Assembly (NCBI GenBank): GCA_026984455.1
Contig: JALSSC010000061.1
Span: 1 to 40,435 of the forward strand
Source of the DNA: Chromatiaceae bacterium
GTDB taxonomy: Bacteria; Pseudomonadota; Gammaproteobacteria; Chromatiales; Chromatiaceae
Direction: 5' to 3'
DNA: 40,435 nucleotides
Shown here: positions 7,994 through 15,835 of the stretch, piece after piece
Numbering within the stretch: the first letter of the stretch is position 1
How the letters are laid out: each line of letters begins with the position of its first letter
Notes under the pieces: model-generated
Database searches by the model: none
Told to the model about the DNA's origin: nothing
What the model saw: only the letters and a program-made list of their open reading frames with translations
Position numbers and translations under genes: made by a program

Positions 7994-9085
7994 ATGTCGG
8001 AAATCACCCGAGAGCAGATCGAACAGGCCATTGCGGACTACATCGAACCCCACCTCAAGAAGGACCTGGTCAGCACCAAGGCCGTCAAGTCCATCGACAT
8101 CGACGGAGGCAAGGTCGCGGTGCGGATCGAGTTGGGCTTCCCGGCCAAGGGGGTGCTCGACGAGATCGCCGGCGAGGTGGAAAGGCGCGTCGCGGCCGTG
8201 CCCGGCGTCGAGGCCGTCAGCGTCGAGGTGAGCAGCAAGATCGCCGCCCATGCGGTGCAGAAGTCCCTCAAACCCATCGACAACGTCAAGAACATCATCG
8301 CCGTGGCCTCCGGCAAGGGCGGCGTGGGCAAGTCCACGGTCTCGGTCAATTTGGCCCTGGCCCTGGCCGCGGAAGGGGCCAAGGTGGGCCTCCTGGACGC
8401 CGACATCTACGGCCCCTCCCAGCCGCGCATGCTGGGCATCGAAGGCCGCCCCGAGTCCAAGGACGGCCAGACCCTGGAGCCCATGCAGGCCCACGGCATC
8501 CAGGCCATGTCCATCGGCTTTCTGATCGACGAGGAGACGCCCATGATCTGGCGTGGCCCCATGGTCACCCAGGCCCTGGAGCAGCTCCTCAACGACACCA
8601 ACTGGAGCGGCCTCGACTACCTGGTCATCGACCTCCCGCCGGGCACGGGCGACACCCAGTTGACCCTGGCCCAGAAGGTGCCCGTGTCGGGCGCGGTGAT
8701 CGTCACCACCCCCCAGGACATCGCCCTGCTCGATGCCCGCAAGGGTTTCAAGATGTTCGAGAAGGTGGAGGTCCCGGTACTCGGCATCGTGGAGAACATG
8801 AGCACCCACATCTGCTCCAACTGCGGCCATGAGGAGCCCATCTTCGGCGCGGGCGGCGGCCGGCGCATGGCCGAACAGTACCACGTGGAATTCCTGGGCC
8901 AGCTGCCCCTGGACATCCGCATCCGCGAAGAGACCGACAGCGGCAACCCCACCGTGGCCGCCGATCCCGACTGCAATATCTCCCAGGCCTACCGCGAGAT
9001 CGCCCGCAACGCCAGCGCGCGGCTCGCCCTCCAGGCCAAGGACTATGCGGCCAAGTTCCCCAACATCGTGATTCAGAACAACTGA
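7994..9085 (+). CDS. apbC: Iron-sulfur cluster carrier protein Mrp/ApbC
   Basis: The 363-residue protein is a Mrp/NBP35-family P-loop ATPase that carries Fe-S clusters to apo-enzymes in the cytosol. The N-terminal domain (residues 1-80) is DUF59-like; the ATPase domain has the deviant Walker A GKGGVGKST, switch motifs (LLDADIYGPSQP, LVIDLPPGTGD), and the CxxC bridging-cluster motif C-SN-C in HICSNCGHEE. The ATG at 7994 is preferred over upstream in-frame starts because it matches the family N-terminus and follows a purine-rich agcaggaga sequence. Cluster delivery is relevant to the many-cluster oxidoreductase operon downstream. A terminator hairpin follows. Confidence 0.95.
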   Translation: MSEITREQIEQAIADYIEPHLKKDLVSTKAVKSIDIDGGKVAVRIELGFPAKGVLDEIAGEVERRVAAVPGVEAVSVEVSSKIAAHAVQKSLKPIDNVKNIIAVASGKGGVGKSTVSVNLALALAAEGAKVGLLDADIYGPSQPRMLGIEGRPESKDGQTLEPMQAHGIQAMSIGFLIDEETPMIWRGPMVTQALEQLLNDTNWSGLDYLVIDLPPGTGDTQLTLAQKVPVSGAVIVTTPQDIALLDARKGFKMFEKVEVPVLGIVENMSTHICSNCGHEEPIFGAGGGRRMAEQYHVEFLGQLPLDIRIREETDSGNPTVAADPDCNISQAYREIARNASARLALQAKDYAAKFPNIVIQNN

Positions 9086-9111
9086 ATGCGCCTTGCCCGC
9101 GACCCACAGGA

Positions 9112-9134
9112 AGGCGCCTGCGCGGCGCCTTTTT
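9112..9134 (+). terminator. Rho-independent terminator after mrp
   Basis: A 7-bp GC stem (aggcgcc / ggcgcct) with a 5-base loop is followed by a run of T, 27 bases after the mrp stop codon. Confidence 0.8.
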
Positions 9135-9153
9135 CACGCGACGGAGTCAGACC

Positions 9154-9552
9154 ATGAGCGAAGCCTTCACCCCAGCCAACGACCTCGAACGGGCGCTCGT
9201 GGAGGCCCACGCCGGGCGCCTCGAACCCGAGGACTTCATCGGCCGCCTGATGGCCTCCGAGGTGTTCATGCCGGTCTACGAAAGCGCCTCCGGGCAGTTT
9301 GGCATCCAGGCCAGCGACAAGGCCCGGCCGCTGATGCTGGAGGCCGACGACGGCCAGCGCGCCCTGGTCCTGTTCACCTCCCCCGAACGCGCCAAGCCGT
9401 TCCTGAAGGACTTTCCGGACTACAACGGCGGCCTGGTGACCGAATTCACCTGGATCCTGGAGCGCACCGGGGTGGGCTTCGCCATCCTCCTGAATCCCGG
9501 GACCGAGGTGGAATTGGCCCTGGACACGGCGGGCCTCGCCGGCGAGGCCTGA
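9154..9552 (+). CDS. SseB-domain protein
   Basis: The 132-residue protein matches the SseB N-terminal domain family: an N-terminal helix (NDLERALVEAHAGRLEPEDFIGRLMASEVFMPVY), a central strand pair (RALVLFTSPERAKPFLKDFPDY) and the conserved GVGFAILLNPGTEVELAL segment. The family occurs widely as a cytosolic protein of unclear function; E. coli SseB has been linked to serine-sensitivity and sulfurtransferase phenotypes, but no mechanism is established. It lies between mrp and the DUF971-MoaD fusion on the same strand, separated from mrp by a terminator. Confidence 0.8.
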   Translation: MSEAFTPANDLERALVEAHAGRLEPEDFIGRLMASEVFMPVYESASGQFGIQASDKARPLMLEADDGQRALVLFTSPERAKPFLKDFPDYNGGLVTEFTWILERTGVGFAILLNPGTEVELALDTAGLAGEA

Positions 9553-9665
9553 CCCCCTCGCCCCGCCGGGGGGGGAAGCAGAAAACGGACAGTGCGACCA
9601 GACAGGCCGGGCTTGCACCCCTCCGGCCGCTGTGCCACCATCCCGCGCCCGCCCCGGAGGCCCCC

Positions 9666-10313
9666 ATGAACGAGACCCCCACCCGACACCTGCCCACGGC
9701 GATCGAGCTGCACCGCAAATCGCGCCTGTTGCGCGTGACCTTCGACGACGGCCGGCGCTTCGAGCTGCCCTGCGAGTATCTGCGGGTGTTCTCCCCCGCG
9801 GCCGAGAACAAGGAGGCCGATGGCCTGATCCTGGGAAAGGAGGGGGTGAACATCGAGCGCCTGGAGCCCCAGGGCCAGTATGCGGTCCGCCTGGTCTTCG
9901 ACGACGGCCACGATACCGGGATCTACACCTGGGACACCCTCTATACCCTGGGGGAGGAAAGAGAGGCCCGCTGGGCCGGATATCTCCGACGCCTGGAGGA
10001 GGCGGGCCGGCGGCGCGACCGGCCGCGACCGGTCCGGCGCCGCCTGAGGATCCTCTATTTCGCCTACCTGGTGAAGAAGTTGCACCGCGATCACCAGGAG
10101 ATCGAGGTCCCGGCCACGGTGGAGACCGTGGCCGAACTCCTGGCCTTTCTCCGCCGGCGCCGTCCCGAGGCCGCGCCCCTGTTCGCCGACGAGCGCGTGC
10201 GGGTCACCGTCAACCGTCAGTTCGCCGAGCCCTTCACCCGCCTGGAAGACGGTGACGAGGTGGGCCTGGTGCCCACCAGCCCGGTGCCGCCGGCGACCCC
10301 GGACCTGGTCTGA
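9666..10313 (+). CDS. DUF971 protein fused to a MoaD-like ubiquitin fold
   Basis: The 215-residue protein has two parts. Residues 8-105 are a DUF971 (gamma-butyrobetaine hydroxylase N-terminal-like) domain: TAIELHRKSRLLRVTFDDG, ELPCEYLRVFSPAAE, and YAVRLVFDDGHDTGIYTWDTLY are typical. After an Arg-rich linker, residues 127-205 read as a MoaD/ThiS-type beta-grasp domain (LRILYFAYLVKKL, TVAELLAFL, RVTVNRQFA, LEDGDEVGLVP). The C-terminal Gly-Gly needed for adenylation and thiocarboxylate formation is absent; the protein ends PTSPVPPATPDLV. DUF971 is often found near Fe-S and Mrp genes, as here. A sulfur-carrier role is therefore doubtful; a binding or scaffold role is my inference. Confidence 0.75.
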   Translation: MNETPTRHLPTAIELHRKSRLLRVTFDDGRRFELPCEYLRVFSPAAENKEADGLILGKEGVNIERLEPQGQYAVRLVFDDGHDTGIYTWDTLYTLGEEREARWAGYLRRLEEAGRRRDRPRPVRRRLRILYFAYLVKKLHRDHQEIEVPATVETVAELLAFLRRRRPEAAPLFADERVRVTVNRQFAEPFTRLEDGDEVGLVPTSPVPPATPDLV

Positions 10314-10348
10314 TATATACTTTAATCATTTATGCCGCTCCGCCACCC

Positions 10349-11413
10349 ATGACCTACCAGACCGACGACCTGCGTATCCTCAAGACCCGCGAGGTGGCGC
10401 CGCCGGTGCAACTGCACCGCGAGTTCCCCATCAGTGAGACGGCGGCGGAGACCGTGTTCCACACCCGCCAGGCGATCCACCGCATCATCCATGGTGAGGA
10501 CGACCGCCTGTTGGTGGTGATCGGCCCCTGTTCCATCCACGACCCCAACGCCGCCCAGGAGTATGCCGAGCGCCTGGTGAAGGCCCGCCGGCGTCTGCAC
10601 GCCGACCTCGAGATCGTGATGCGGGTGTATTTCGAGAAGCCCCGCACCACCGTGGGCTGGAAGGGCCTCGTCAACGACCCCAATCTCAACGGCACCTTCG
10701 CCATCAACGACGGCCTGCGCCTGGCCCGCAGCCTGCTCCTGCGCATCAACGAATTGGGGATGCCGGCGGGGACCGAATTTCTCGACCTCATCACCCCCCA
10801 GTATGTGGCCGACCTCATCGCCTGGGGCGCCATCGGGGCGCGCACCACCGAGAGCCAAGGCCACCGCGAGCTGGCCTCCGGCCTGTCCTGCCCGGTGGGG
10901 TTCAAGAACGGCACCGACGGCACCCTGAAGATCGCCATCGACGCCATCCACGCCGCCTCGCGGCCCCACCACTTCCTGTCGGTGACCAAGGAGGGGCACT
11001 CGGCCATCTTCTCCACCGCCGGCAATCCCGACACCCATGTGATCCTGCGCGGTGGGCGGCGCCCAAACTATGATCACGAGAGCGTCAACATCGCCGCTGA
11101 AGAAATGGAGGCGGCAGGGCTGGAACCGCGCCTCATGATCGACTTCTCCCATGCCAACAGCCGCAAGCAGCACGAGAAACAGATCGACGTGGCCCAGGAC
11201 GTGGCCAGCCAGATCGCCCGCGGCGACCGGCGCATCCTGGGGACGATGATCGAGAGCCACCTGGTAGGTGGTCGCCAGGACATCATCCCCGGTAAGGAAC
11301 TCACCTACGGCCAGAGCATCACCGACGCCTGCCTGGCCTGGGAGGACAGCCTGCCGGTGCTGGAGGAGCTGGCGGCGGCGGTGCGCCGGCGGCGGGGAAG
11401 TCATGCCGACTGA
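10349..11413 (+). CDS. aroG: 3-deoxy-7-phosphoheptulonate (DAHP) synthase, class I
   Basis: The 354-residue enzyme condenses phosphoenolpyruvate with erythrose 4-phosphate in the first step of aromatic amino acid synthesis. It has the class I AroF/G/H layout: N-terminal regulatory segment (DDLRILKTREVAPPVQL), the metal/PEP motif VVIGPCSIHD, RVYFEKPRTTVGWKG, the substrate-binding GARTTESQGHRELASG, PVGFKNGTDG, and the C-terminal metal ligands in DFSHANSRK and GTMIESHL. Which aromatic amino acid inhibits it cannot be read safely, so the aroG symbol is by convention. A TATACT box lies at 10316-10321 upstream, without a good -35. Confidence 0.95.
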   Translation: MTYQTDDLRILKTREVAPPVQLHREFPISETAAETVFHTRQAIHRIIHGEDDRLLVVIGPCSIHDPNAAQEYAERLVKARRRLHADLEIVMRVYFEKPRTTVGWKGLVNDPNLNGTFAINDGLRLARSLLLRINELGMPAGTEFLDLITPQYVADLIAWGAIGARTTESQGHRELASGLSCPVGFKNGTDGTLKIAIDAIHAASRPHHFLSVTKEGHSAIFSTAGNPDTHVILRGGRRPNYDHESVNIAAEEMEAAGLEPRLMIDFSHANSRKQHEKQIDVAQDVASQIARGDRRILGTMIESHLVGGRQDIIPGKELTYGQSITDACLAWEDSLPVLEELAAAVRRRRGSHAD

Positions 11414-11447
11414 TGGAGGGACAGGAGTGGAAGACGGCCGATCCGGC

Positions 11448-11476
11448 CTGACATCCACCGCGGGTTCGGGTATAAA
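11448..11476 (+). promoter_or_regulatory. Sigma70-like promoter for the NuoBCD-like operon
   Basis: CTGACA (11448-11453) and TATAAA (11471-11476) are separated by exactly 17 bp and lie 37 bases before the first gene. This gives the operon its own promoter, separate from aroG. Confidence 0.6.
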
Positions 11477-11512
11477 CCGAAGCCGACATGCCTCCCTTCT
11501 TGGAACCGCCCC

Positions 11513-12205
11513 ATGCCTCCCACAGACACCCCCACCCTCCCCGTCCGCACCCAGGGCAGCAACCCCCTCGCCCACGTCTTCGACGAGCTGCTGAACTTCT
11601 GCCGCTCCCGCTCCATGTACATGCTCCACTACTGCACCGGTTGCGGAGCCATCGAACTGCCGCCGGCCATGACCTCACGCTTCGACATGGAGCGCCTGGG
11701 CATCCAGCCCATGGTCACCCCGCGGCAGGCCGACATCCTCCTCATCACCGGTTATGTCTCGGTGAAGACCCTCAAGCGGGTGATCCTCACCTACGAGCAG
11801 ATGCCGGCGCCCAAGTACGTGATCGGCATCTGCTCCTGCACCGTCAATGGGGGCATGTACTGGCAGAGCTACGCCACCGCCAAGGTCCTCAAAGACTATC
11901 TGCCCGTGGACCTCTACATCGCCGGCTGCATGCCCCGCCCGGAGGCGGTCATCTCCGGGATGCGCCGCCTCATGGACAACATCCGCCACGGCCGCGGCAA
12001 TGCCTGGCAGGACTATTTCCGTCGTTACGACCACTACCTGGGCAACCAGCAGCAGCTCTTCGGCGAGGACTGGCAGACCCCCACCGACATCATCGGCGAG
12101 GCCCGCCACTACGGCCTCCTCGGTGAAGGCACCGAAGGGTCCCATACCGAGATACTCCAGCGCCACCAGCACCCGCTGGAGGCGCCCACCATGCGCCTGA
12201 AGTGA
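11513..12205 (+). CDS. NuoB-like / [NiFe]-hydrogenase small-subunit-like iron-sulfur protein
   Basis: The 230-residue protein is related to the 20-kDa complex I subunit NuoB and to small subunits of group 3/4 [NiFe] hydrogenases. The core (residues 36-150) has cluster ligands C41-TG-C44, C107 and/or C109 (GICSCTVNGGMYW) and C139 (AGCMPRPEAV), consistent with one [4Fe-4S] cluster. NuoB has a tandem Cys-Cys pair at the first site, whereas C-x-x-C here is the hydrogenase-type pattern. There is no Tat signal, so the protein should be cytoplasmic. Residues 150-230 form a C-terminal extension. It is the first gene of a five-gene operon; the next starts 4 bases later. Confidence 0.85.
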   Translation: MPPTDTPTLPVRTQGSNPLAHVFDELLNFCRSRSMYMLHYCTGCGAIELPPAMTSRFDMERLGIQPMVTPRQADILLITGYVSVKTLKRVILTYEQMPAPKYVIGICSCTVNGGMYWQSYATAKVLKDYLPVDLYIAGCMPRPEAVISGMRRLMDNIRHGRGNAWQDYFRRYDHYLGNQQQLFGEDWQTPTDIIGEARHYGLLGEGTEGSHTEILQRHQHPLEAPTMRLK

Positions 12206-12209
12206 CCCC

Positions 12210-12788
12210 ATGGACAGCAACGCCCTCAACCTCTGGCTGGACGACCTCCTCGCCGACATCGAGAAGGTGGAGTTCCAGCGCAAGAGTCATCGCCGCCTGC
12301 GTATCGACGTGGCCGCCGACGCCCTGCCCACCCTGCTGGAGCTGCTCAAGGGCAAGGCCTCCTACGTCCACCTCTCGGCCATCAGCTGCGTGGACTGGAT
12401 CGACGCCGGCGAGTTCGAGCTGGTCTATCACCTGTGGTCCTACGAGGCCGACTCCCTGGTCTCCGCCCACACCCGCATCGCCCGTGACCCCGGGGTCTAT
12501 CTCTCGGTATACGACCTGTACCGACCCGCGGCCTTCTTCGAGCGCGACATCCACGAGATGTACGGGATCTGGTTCGAGGGCAGCCCGCACATGGAGAAGT
12601 TCATCCTCACCGAATGGGACGGCCCGCCGCCCATGCGCAAGGACTTCGATTCCGAGGCCTATGTGAACACCCACTTCAACTGGCAGGAATACCATCCCGA
12701 GTGGCTCCAGGAACTGGAGCGGGACGGCGGCGGCGTGGCCATCTGGCCGGACGAACAGAGATTCAGCCGCAAGAGCAACAAGTATTGA
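12210..12788 (+). CDS. NuoC-like 30-kDa subunit
   Basis: The 192-residue protein matches the complex I 30-kDa (NuoC) family, which packs against NuoB and NuoD and carries no cofactor. The diagnostic segment is present as FFERDIHEMYGIWFEGSPHMEKFILTEW split over residues 110-137 (family pattern: E-R-E-x-x-D-x-x-G-x-x-F-x-G-H-P), followed by PPPMRKDFDSEAY. The same fold is found in group 4 hydrogenase subunits. It follows the NuoB-like gene closely and is separated from the NuoD-like gene by a 75-bp repeat-containing gap. Confidence 0.88.
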   Translation: MDSNALNLWLDDLLADIEKVEFQRKSHRRLRIDVAADALPTLLELLKGKASYVHLSAISCVDWIDAGEFELVYHLWSYEADSLVSAHTRIARDPGVYLSVYDLYRPAAFFERDIHEMYGIWFEGSPHMEKFILTEWDGPPPMRKDFDSEAYVNTHFNWQEYHPEWLQELERDGGGVAIWPDEQRFSRKSNKY

Positions 12789-12805
12789 CACCAAGGGAGA
12801 TCGGC

Positions 12806-12858
12806 AACGCGCACAGCGCGACTTTCACAGTAATGCGCGCAGCGCGCTTTCCAGGGTA
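12806..12858 (+). repeat. Two tandem ~26-bp GC-rich repeats inside the operon
   Basis: The units at 12806-12832 and 12832-12858 match at about 20 of 27 positions. Each contains a self-complementary core (gcgcgcagcgcgc in the second). They sit between the NuoC-like stop and the NuoD-like start, ending 5 bases before the ATG, so they could fold in the mRNA and affect relative expression. Confidence 0.6.
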
Positions 12859-12863
12859 ACACC

Positions 12864-14006
12864 ATGCGTCCCGAGAACTATCAGGCCATCAGCCACCCCC
12901 CGAGCAACGAATACGAGTTGTTCATCGGTCCCAACCACCCGGGCATCGAGGGCAACTATGCCTTCAAGCTCAAGCTCCACGGCGACCGCGTCCTGGAGGG
13001 CAAGGCCGACGCCGGGTACCTCCACCGCGGTTTCGAGAAGCTCATGGAAGGCCGTCTGTGGATCCAGAACATCGCCCTGGTGCCGCGCATCTGCGTCCCC
13101 GATCCGGTGCCCATGGAACTCTGCTACTCCCTCGCCATCGAGGACCTCTGCGGCCTGGTCGCCCCCGCCCGGGCCCAGTGGCTGCGGGTGTTGCAACTGG
13201 AACTGTCGCGCATCGCCGCCCATCTCTTCACCTTCGGCGGCCACGTGGCCACTGTCGGGATGTACAATGGCATGTATTGGGGCGTCGCCGACCGTGACCT
13301 GATCCTTGACCTGTTCGAGGAACTCACCGGCGGCCGTGTCTATCACATCTACAACATCCCCGGGGGGGTGCGACGGGACTGCCCCGAGGGCTTCCTGGAG
13401 CGGGTTGCCGCCACCCTGGATTATCTGGAATCCCGCCTCCCAGACTACGACCGTCTGCTGTTCCACAACCAGGTCTTTATCGCCCGCGCCCGCGGGGTGG
13501 GAACCATGAACCAGGAACAAGCCCTGGAATGGGGGGTCACCGGGCCCAACCTGCGCGCCACCGGCCTGCCCTTCGACGTGCGCCGCAACGACCCCTACCT
13601 GGTCTACGACCAACTGGAATTCGAGATCCCCGTCCAGGAGGCCGGAGACGCCTGGTCGCGCATCCTGGTGCGCCGCGCCGAACTGATCCAGAGCATCCGC
13701 ATCCTCCGTCAGGTGATCGAGCGCCTGCCGGGCATCGACGGCCCGGTACGCGCCCCCATCCCCAACCCCCTGGCCTGGAACGTGCCCGCGGGCGAGACCT
13801 ACACCCGGGTGGAATCCTCCAAGGGCGAGCTGGCCTACTACGTGGTCTCCAATGGCGGCGACAAGCCCTACCGGGTGCACGTGCGCGGCCCCTCGTCCAT
13901 GCACGCGGTCCAGGTCCTGGAACAACTCGCCGTGGGCGCGCGCCTGGAAGACGTGGCCCAGATCATGTTCTCCCTCGACGCCTGCCCCCCGGAGGTGGAC
14001 CGCTGA
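12864..14006 (+). CDS. NuoD-like / [NiFe]-hydrogenase large-subunit-like protein
   Basis: The 380-residue protein belongs to the NuoD/[NiFe]-hydrogenase large-subunit superfamily. It opens with the GPNHPGIEGNY segment, then DAGYLHRGFEKLMEGR, both family hallmarks. The L1 motif is R75-I-C77-V-P-D80 instead of RxCGxC, and the L2 motif is D372-A-C374-P-P-E377-V-D-R380 instead of DPCxxC. Thus the first (terminal) cysteine of each pair is kept and the second (Ni-Fe bridging) one is replaced by an acidic residue. A normal [NiFe] centre is not expected. The protein ends where processed hydrogenases end, so no maturation peptidase would be needed. The stop overlaps the next start (TGATG). Confidence 0.85.
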   Translation: MRPENYQAISHPPSNEYELFIGPNHPGIEGNYAFKLKLHGDRVLEGKADAGYLHRGFEKLMEGRLWIQNIALVPRICVPDPVPMELCYSLAIEDLCGLVAPARAQWLRVLQLELSRIAAHLFTFGGHVATVGMYNGMYWGVADRDLILDLFEELTGGRVYHIYNIPGGVRRDCPEGFLERVAATLDYLESRLPDYDRLLFHNQVFIARARGVGTMNQEQALEWGVTGPNLRATGLPFDVRRNDPYLVYDQLEFEIPVQEAGDAWSRILVRRAELIQSIRILRQVIERLPGIDGPVRAPIPNPLAWNVPAGETYTRVESSKGELAYYVVSNGGDKPYRVHVRGPSSMHAVQVLEQLAVGARLEDVAQIMFSLDACPPEVDR

Positions 14007-15835
14007 TGGCCGACATCGACTACGAAGACCGCGGCTCCATCCTGGAGCCCCTGAAGAACCTCCGGTTCTTCGCCCGCAAACCGGTCACCCAACCCCTGGA
14101 GCCGCGCCCCGCGGCGCCCCGCTACCGCGGCTTCCACCTCAACGACTGGAACGCCTGCATCGGCTGCAGCAGTTGCCAGAAGGTCTGCGACAACGCCGCC
14201 ATCACCATGGTGGAGGTGCCAGACGCCGTCAGCGATCCGCTCAAGGGCATCCGCCCCCTGCGCCCGGCCATCGACTACGGCCGTTGCTGCTGGTGCGCCC
14301 TGTGCGTGGACATCTGTCCCACCCAGGCCATCCACATGTCGCGGGAATACGTGCACACCTGTACCGAAGACGCGTTGGACAGCTACTTCGTCCTCCCGGA
14401 TGCCCGCGGGGTGCACGGCCGCCCCTATCCGATGGGCTGGGTCAAGACCCCGGAGAACGACCTCCTGGACCACCACCGGGTGCCCATGCAGGAACTGGAG
14501 CCGGCCGAACGGATCACCGGTTTCAGCGAGATCGTGGCTGGCTACAGCGACCAGGAGGCCCTGGTGGAGGCCTCACGCTGCGTCCAGTGCGGCATGTGCC
14601 ACGACGCCTGCCCCACCCACATGGACGCCCCCCAGTACATCCGCGCCATCTGGCAGGGCGACCCCGAGACCGCGGTGCGCTGGATGTACCGCACCAATCC
14701 CTTCTCCCACGTCTGCGGGCGGGTCTGCACCCACCGCTGCGAGACCGCCTGTTCCATCGGCCGGCGCGGCGAGCCGGTGGCCATCCGCTGGCTCAAGCGC
14801 TACGCCATGGACCGGGTCCCCCACGAACGGGTCAAGGCCATCGCCGCCGAGGGCAAGGCCGACTATCTCACCGGCCGCAGCGTGGCCATCGTCGGGGCCG
14901 GCCCGGCCGGACTCACCGCCGCCTACGACCTGGTCAGACAGGGCCACCGCGTGGAGGTCTTCGAGGCCCTGCCCAAGGGCGGGGGCATGACCCGCTACGG
15001 CATCCCCTACTACCGCCTGCCCGAGGACGCCCTGGACCGCGACATCGAGGTGATCCAGTCCCTGGGGGTGGAGATCCACTACGGGATCCGGATCGGACGC
15101 GACCTCTCCCTGGAGGAGTTGCACCGGCGATTCGACGCCGTGCTCCTGGCCATCGGCCTGCAACTGGGACGCTCCACCCGCGTCCCCGGCAGCGACCACC
15201 CCCAGGTCCGCAAGGCCGTGGACCTGTTGCGTCAGGTCGCGGCCGGCGAGGCCGTCGAGGTGCCGCCCGAGGTGGTGGTGATCGGCGGCGGCAACGTGGC
15301 CATGGACATCGCCCGCACCCTGGCGCGCCTGCAGAAGACCCGCTACGGCCGGGTGGGCGTTCAGATCACCGCCCTCGAGGACCTGGAGCACTTCCTGGCC
15401 GACCCGGTGGAGATCCGCGAGGCGCGCGAAGAGGGCATCGAGATCCTCGACGCCCGCGGCCCCCAGGAGGTGATCGTCGAAAACGGCCAGGTCCGCGGCC
15501 TGCGGACCTGGCGGGTGCTGTCCATCTTCGACGAGGCGGGCCGCTTCTCACCCCGCTACGATCCTGGAGACGAACGCATCCACCCCGGGGGCATGGTGGT
15601 GGAGGCCATCGGCCAGATGGCCGACATCTCGCTTCTGGGCGAGGACCTGGTGGAACGCCTGGAATGGCACCGCGGGCGCCTCCAGGTGGACGCGGCCGGG
15701 CACACCGCCGAGACCTGGCTGTGGGCCGCCGGTGACCAGGTCCATGGCCCCGACGTGGTCCACGCCGTGGCCGACGGCCACCGCGCGGCGCAGAGCATCG
15801 ACGCCTGGCTGAACTCCGAGGAGGCCCGCCAATGA
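14006..15835 (+). CDS. NuoI-like ferredoxin fused to a GltD-like NAD(P)H flavoprotein
   Basis: The 609-residue fusion has two modules. Residues 45-110 form a NuoI-like 2x[4Fe-4S] ferredoxin (C51, C54, C57, C61 and C94/C95, C97, C100, C104). Residues 185-600 resemble the small subunit of glutamate synthase (GltD/NfnB type): an N-terminal cluster region (C192, C195, C198, C202 and C237, C241, C245, C249), FAD Rossmann motif GAGPAG (297-302) and NAD(P)H motif GGGNVAMD (427-434), ending WAAGDQVHGPDVVHAVADG. The inferred job is to pass electrons between NAD(P)H and the NuoBCD-like core through FAD and up to four Fe-S clusters. It replaces the NuoEFG module of complex I. The ATG was chosen because it overlaps the NuoD-like stop by one base and matches a sensible N-terminus. 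Confidence 0.88.
   Translation: MADIDYEDRGSILEPLKNLRFFARKPVTQPLEPRPAAPRYRGFHLNDWNACIGCSSCQKVCDNAAITMVEVPDAVSDPLKGIRPLRPAIDYGRCCWCALCVDICPTQAIHMSREYVHTCTEDALDSYFVLPDARGVHGRPYPMGWVKTPENDLLDHHRVPMQELEPAERITGFSEIVAGYSDQEALVEASRCVQCGMCHDACPTHMDAPQYIRAIWQGDPETAVRWMYRTNPFSHVCGRVCTHRCETACSIGRRGEPVAIRWLKRYAMDRVPHERVKAIAAEGKADYLTGRSVAIVGAGPAGLTAAYDLVRQGHRVEVFEALPKGGGMTRYGIPYYRLPEDALDRDIEVIQSLGVEIHYGIRIGRDLSLEELHRRFDAVLLAIGLQLGRSTRVPGSDHPQVRKAVDLLRQVAAGEAVEVPPEVVVIGGGNVAMDIARTLARLQKTRYGRVGVQITALEDLEHFLADPVEIREAREEGIEILDARGPQEVIVENGQVRGLRTWRVLSIFDEAGRFSPRYDPGDERIHPGGMVVEAIGQMADISLLGEDLVERLEWHRGRLQVDAAGHTAETWLWAAGDQVHGPDVVHAVADGHRAAQSIDAWLNSEEARQ

Noticed and set aside
6180-8231. Open frame of 683 codons opposite metG
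   Set aside because: Antisense to metG and running into mrp in another frame; low-complexity product, no motif.
9666-10313. A functional MoaD or ThiS sulfur carrier
   Set aside because: The terminal Gly-Gly is absent.
12864-14006. A working [NiFe] hydrogenase large subunit
   Set aside because: Both bridging cysteines are replaced (D80, E377), and no maturation genes are nearby.
13852-15735. Open frame of 627 codons on the same strand as the NuoI-GltD fusion
   Set aside because: It is an alternative frame of the fusion gene; Pro/Arg/Gly-rich product without the cluster or FAD motifs.
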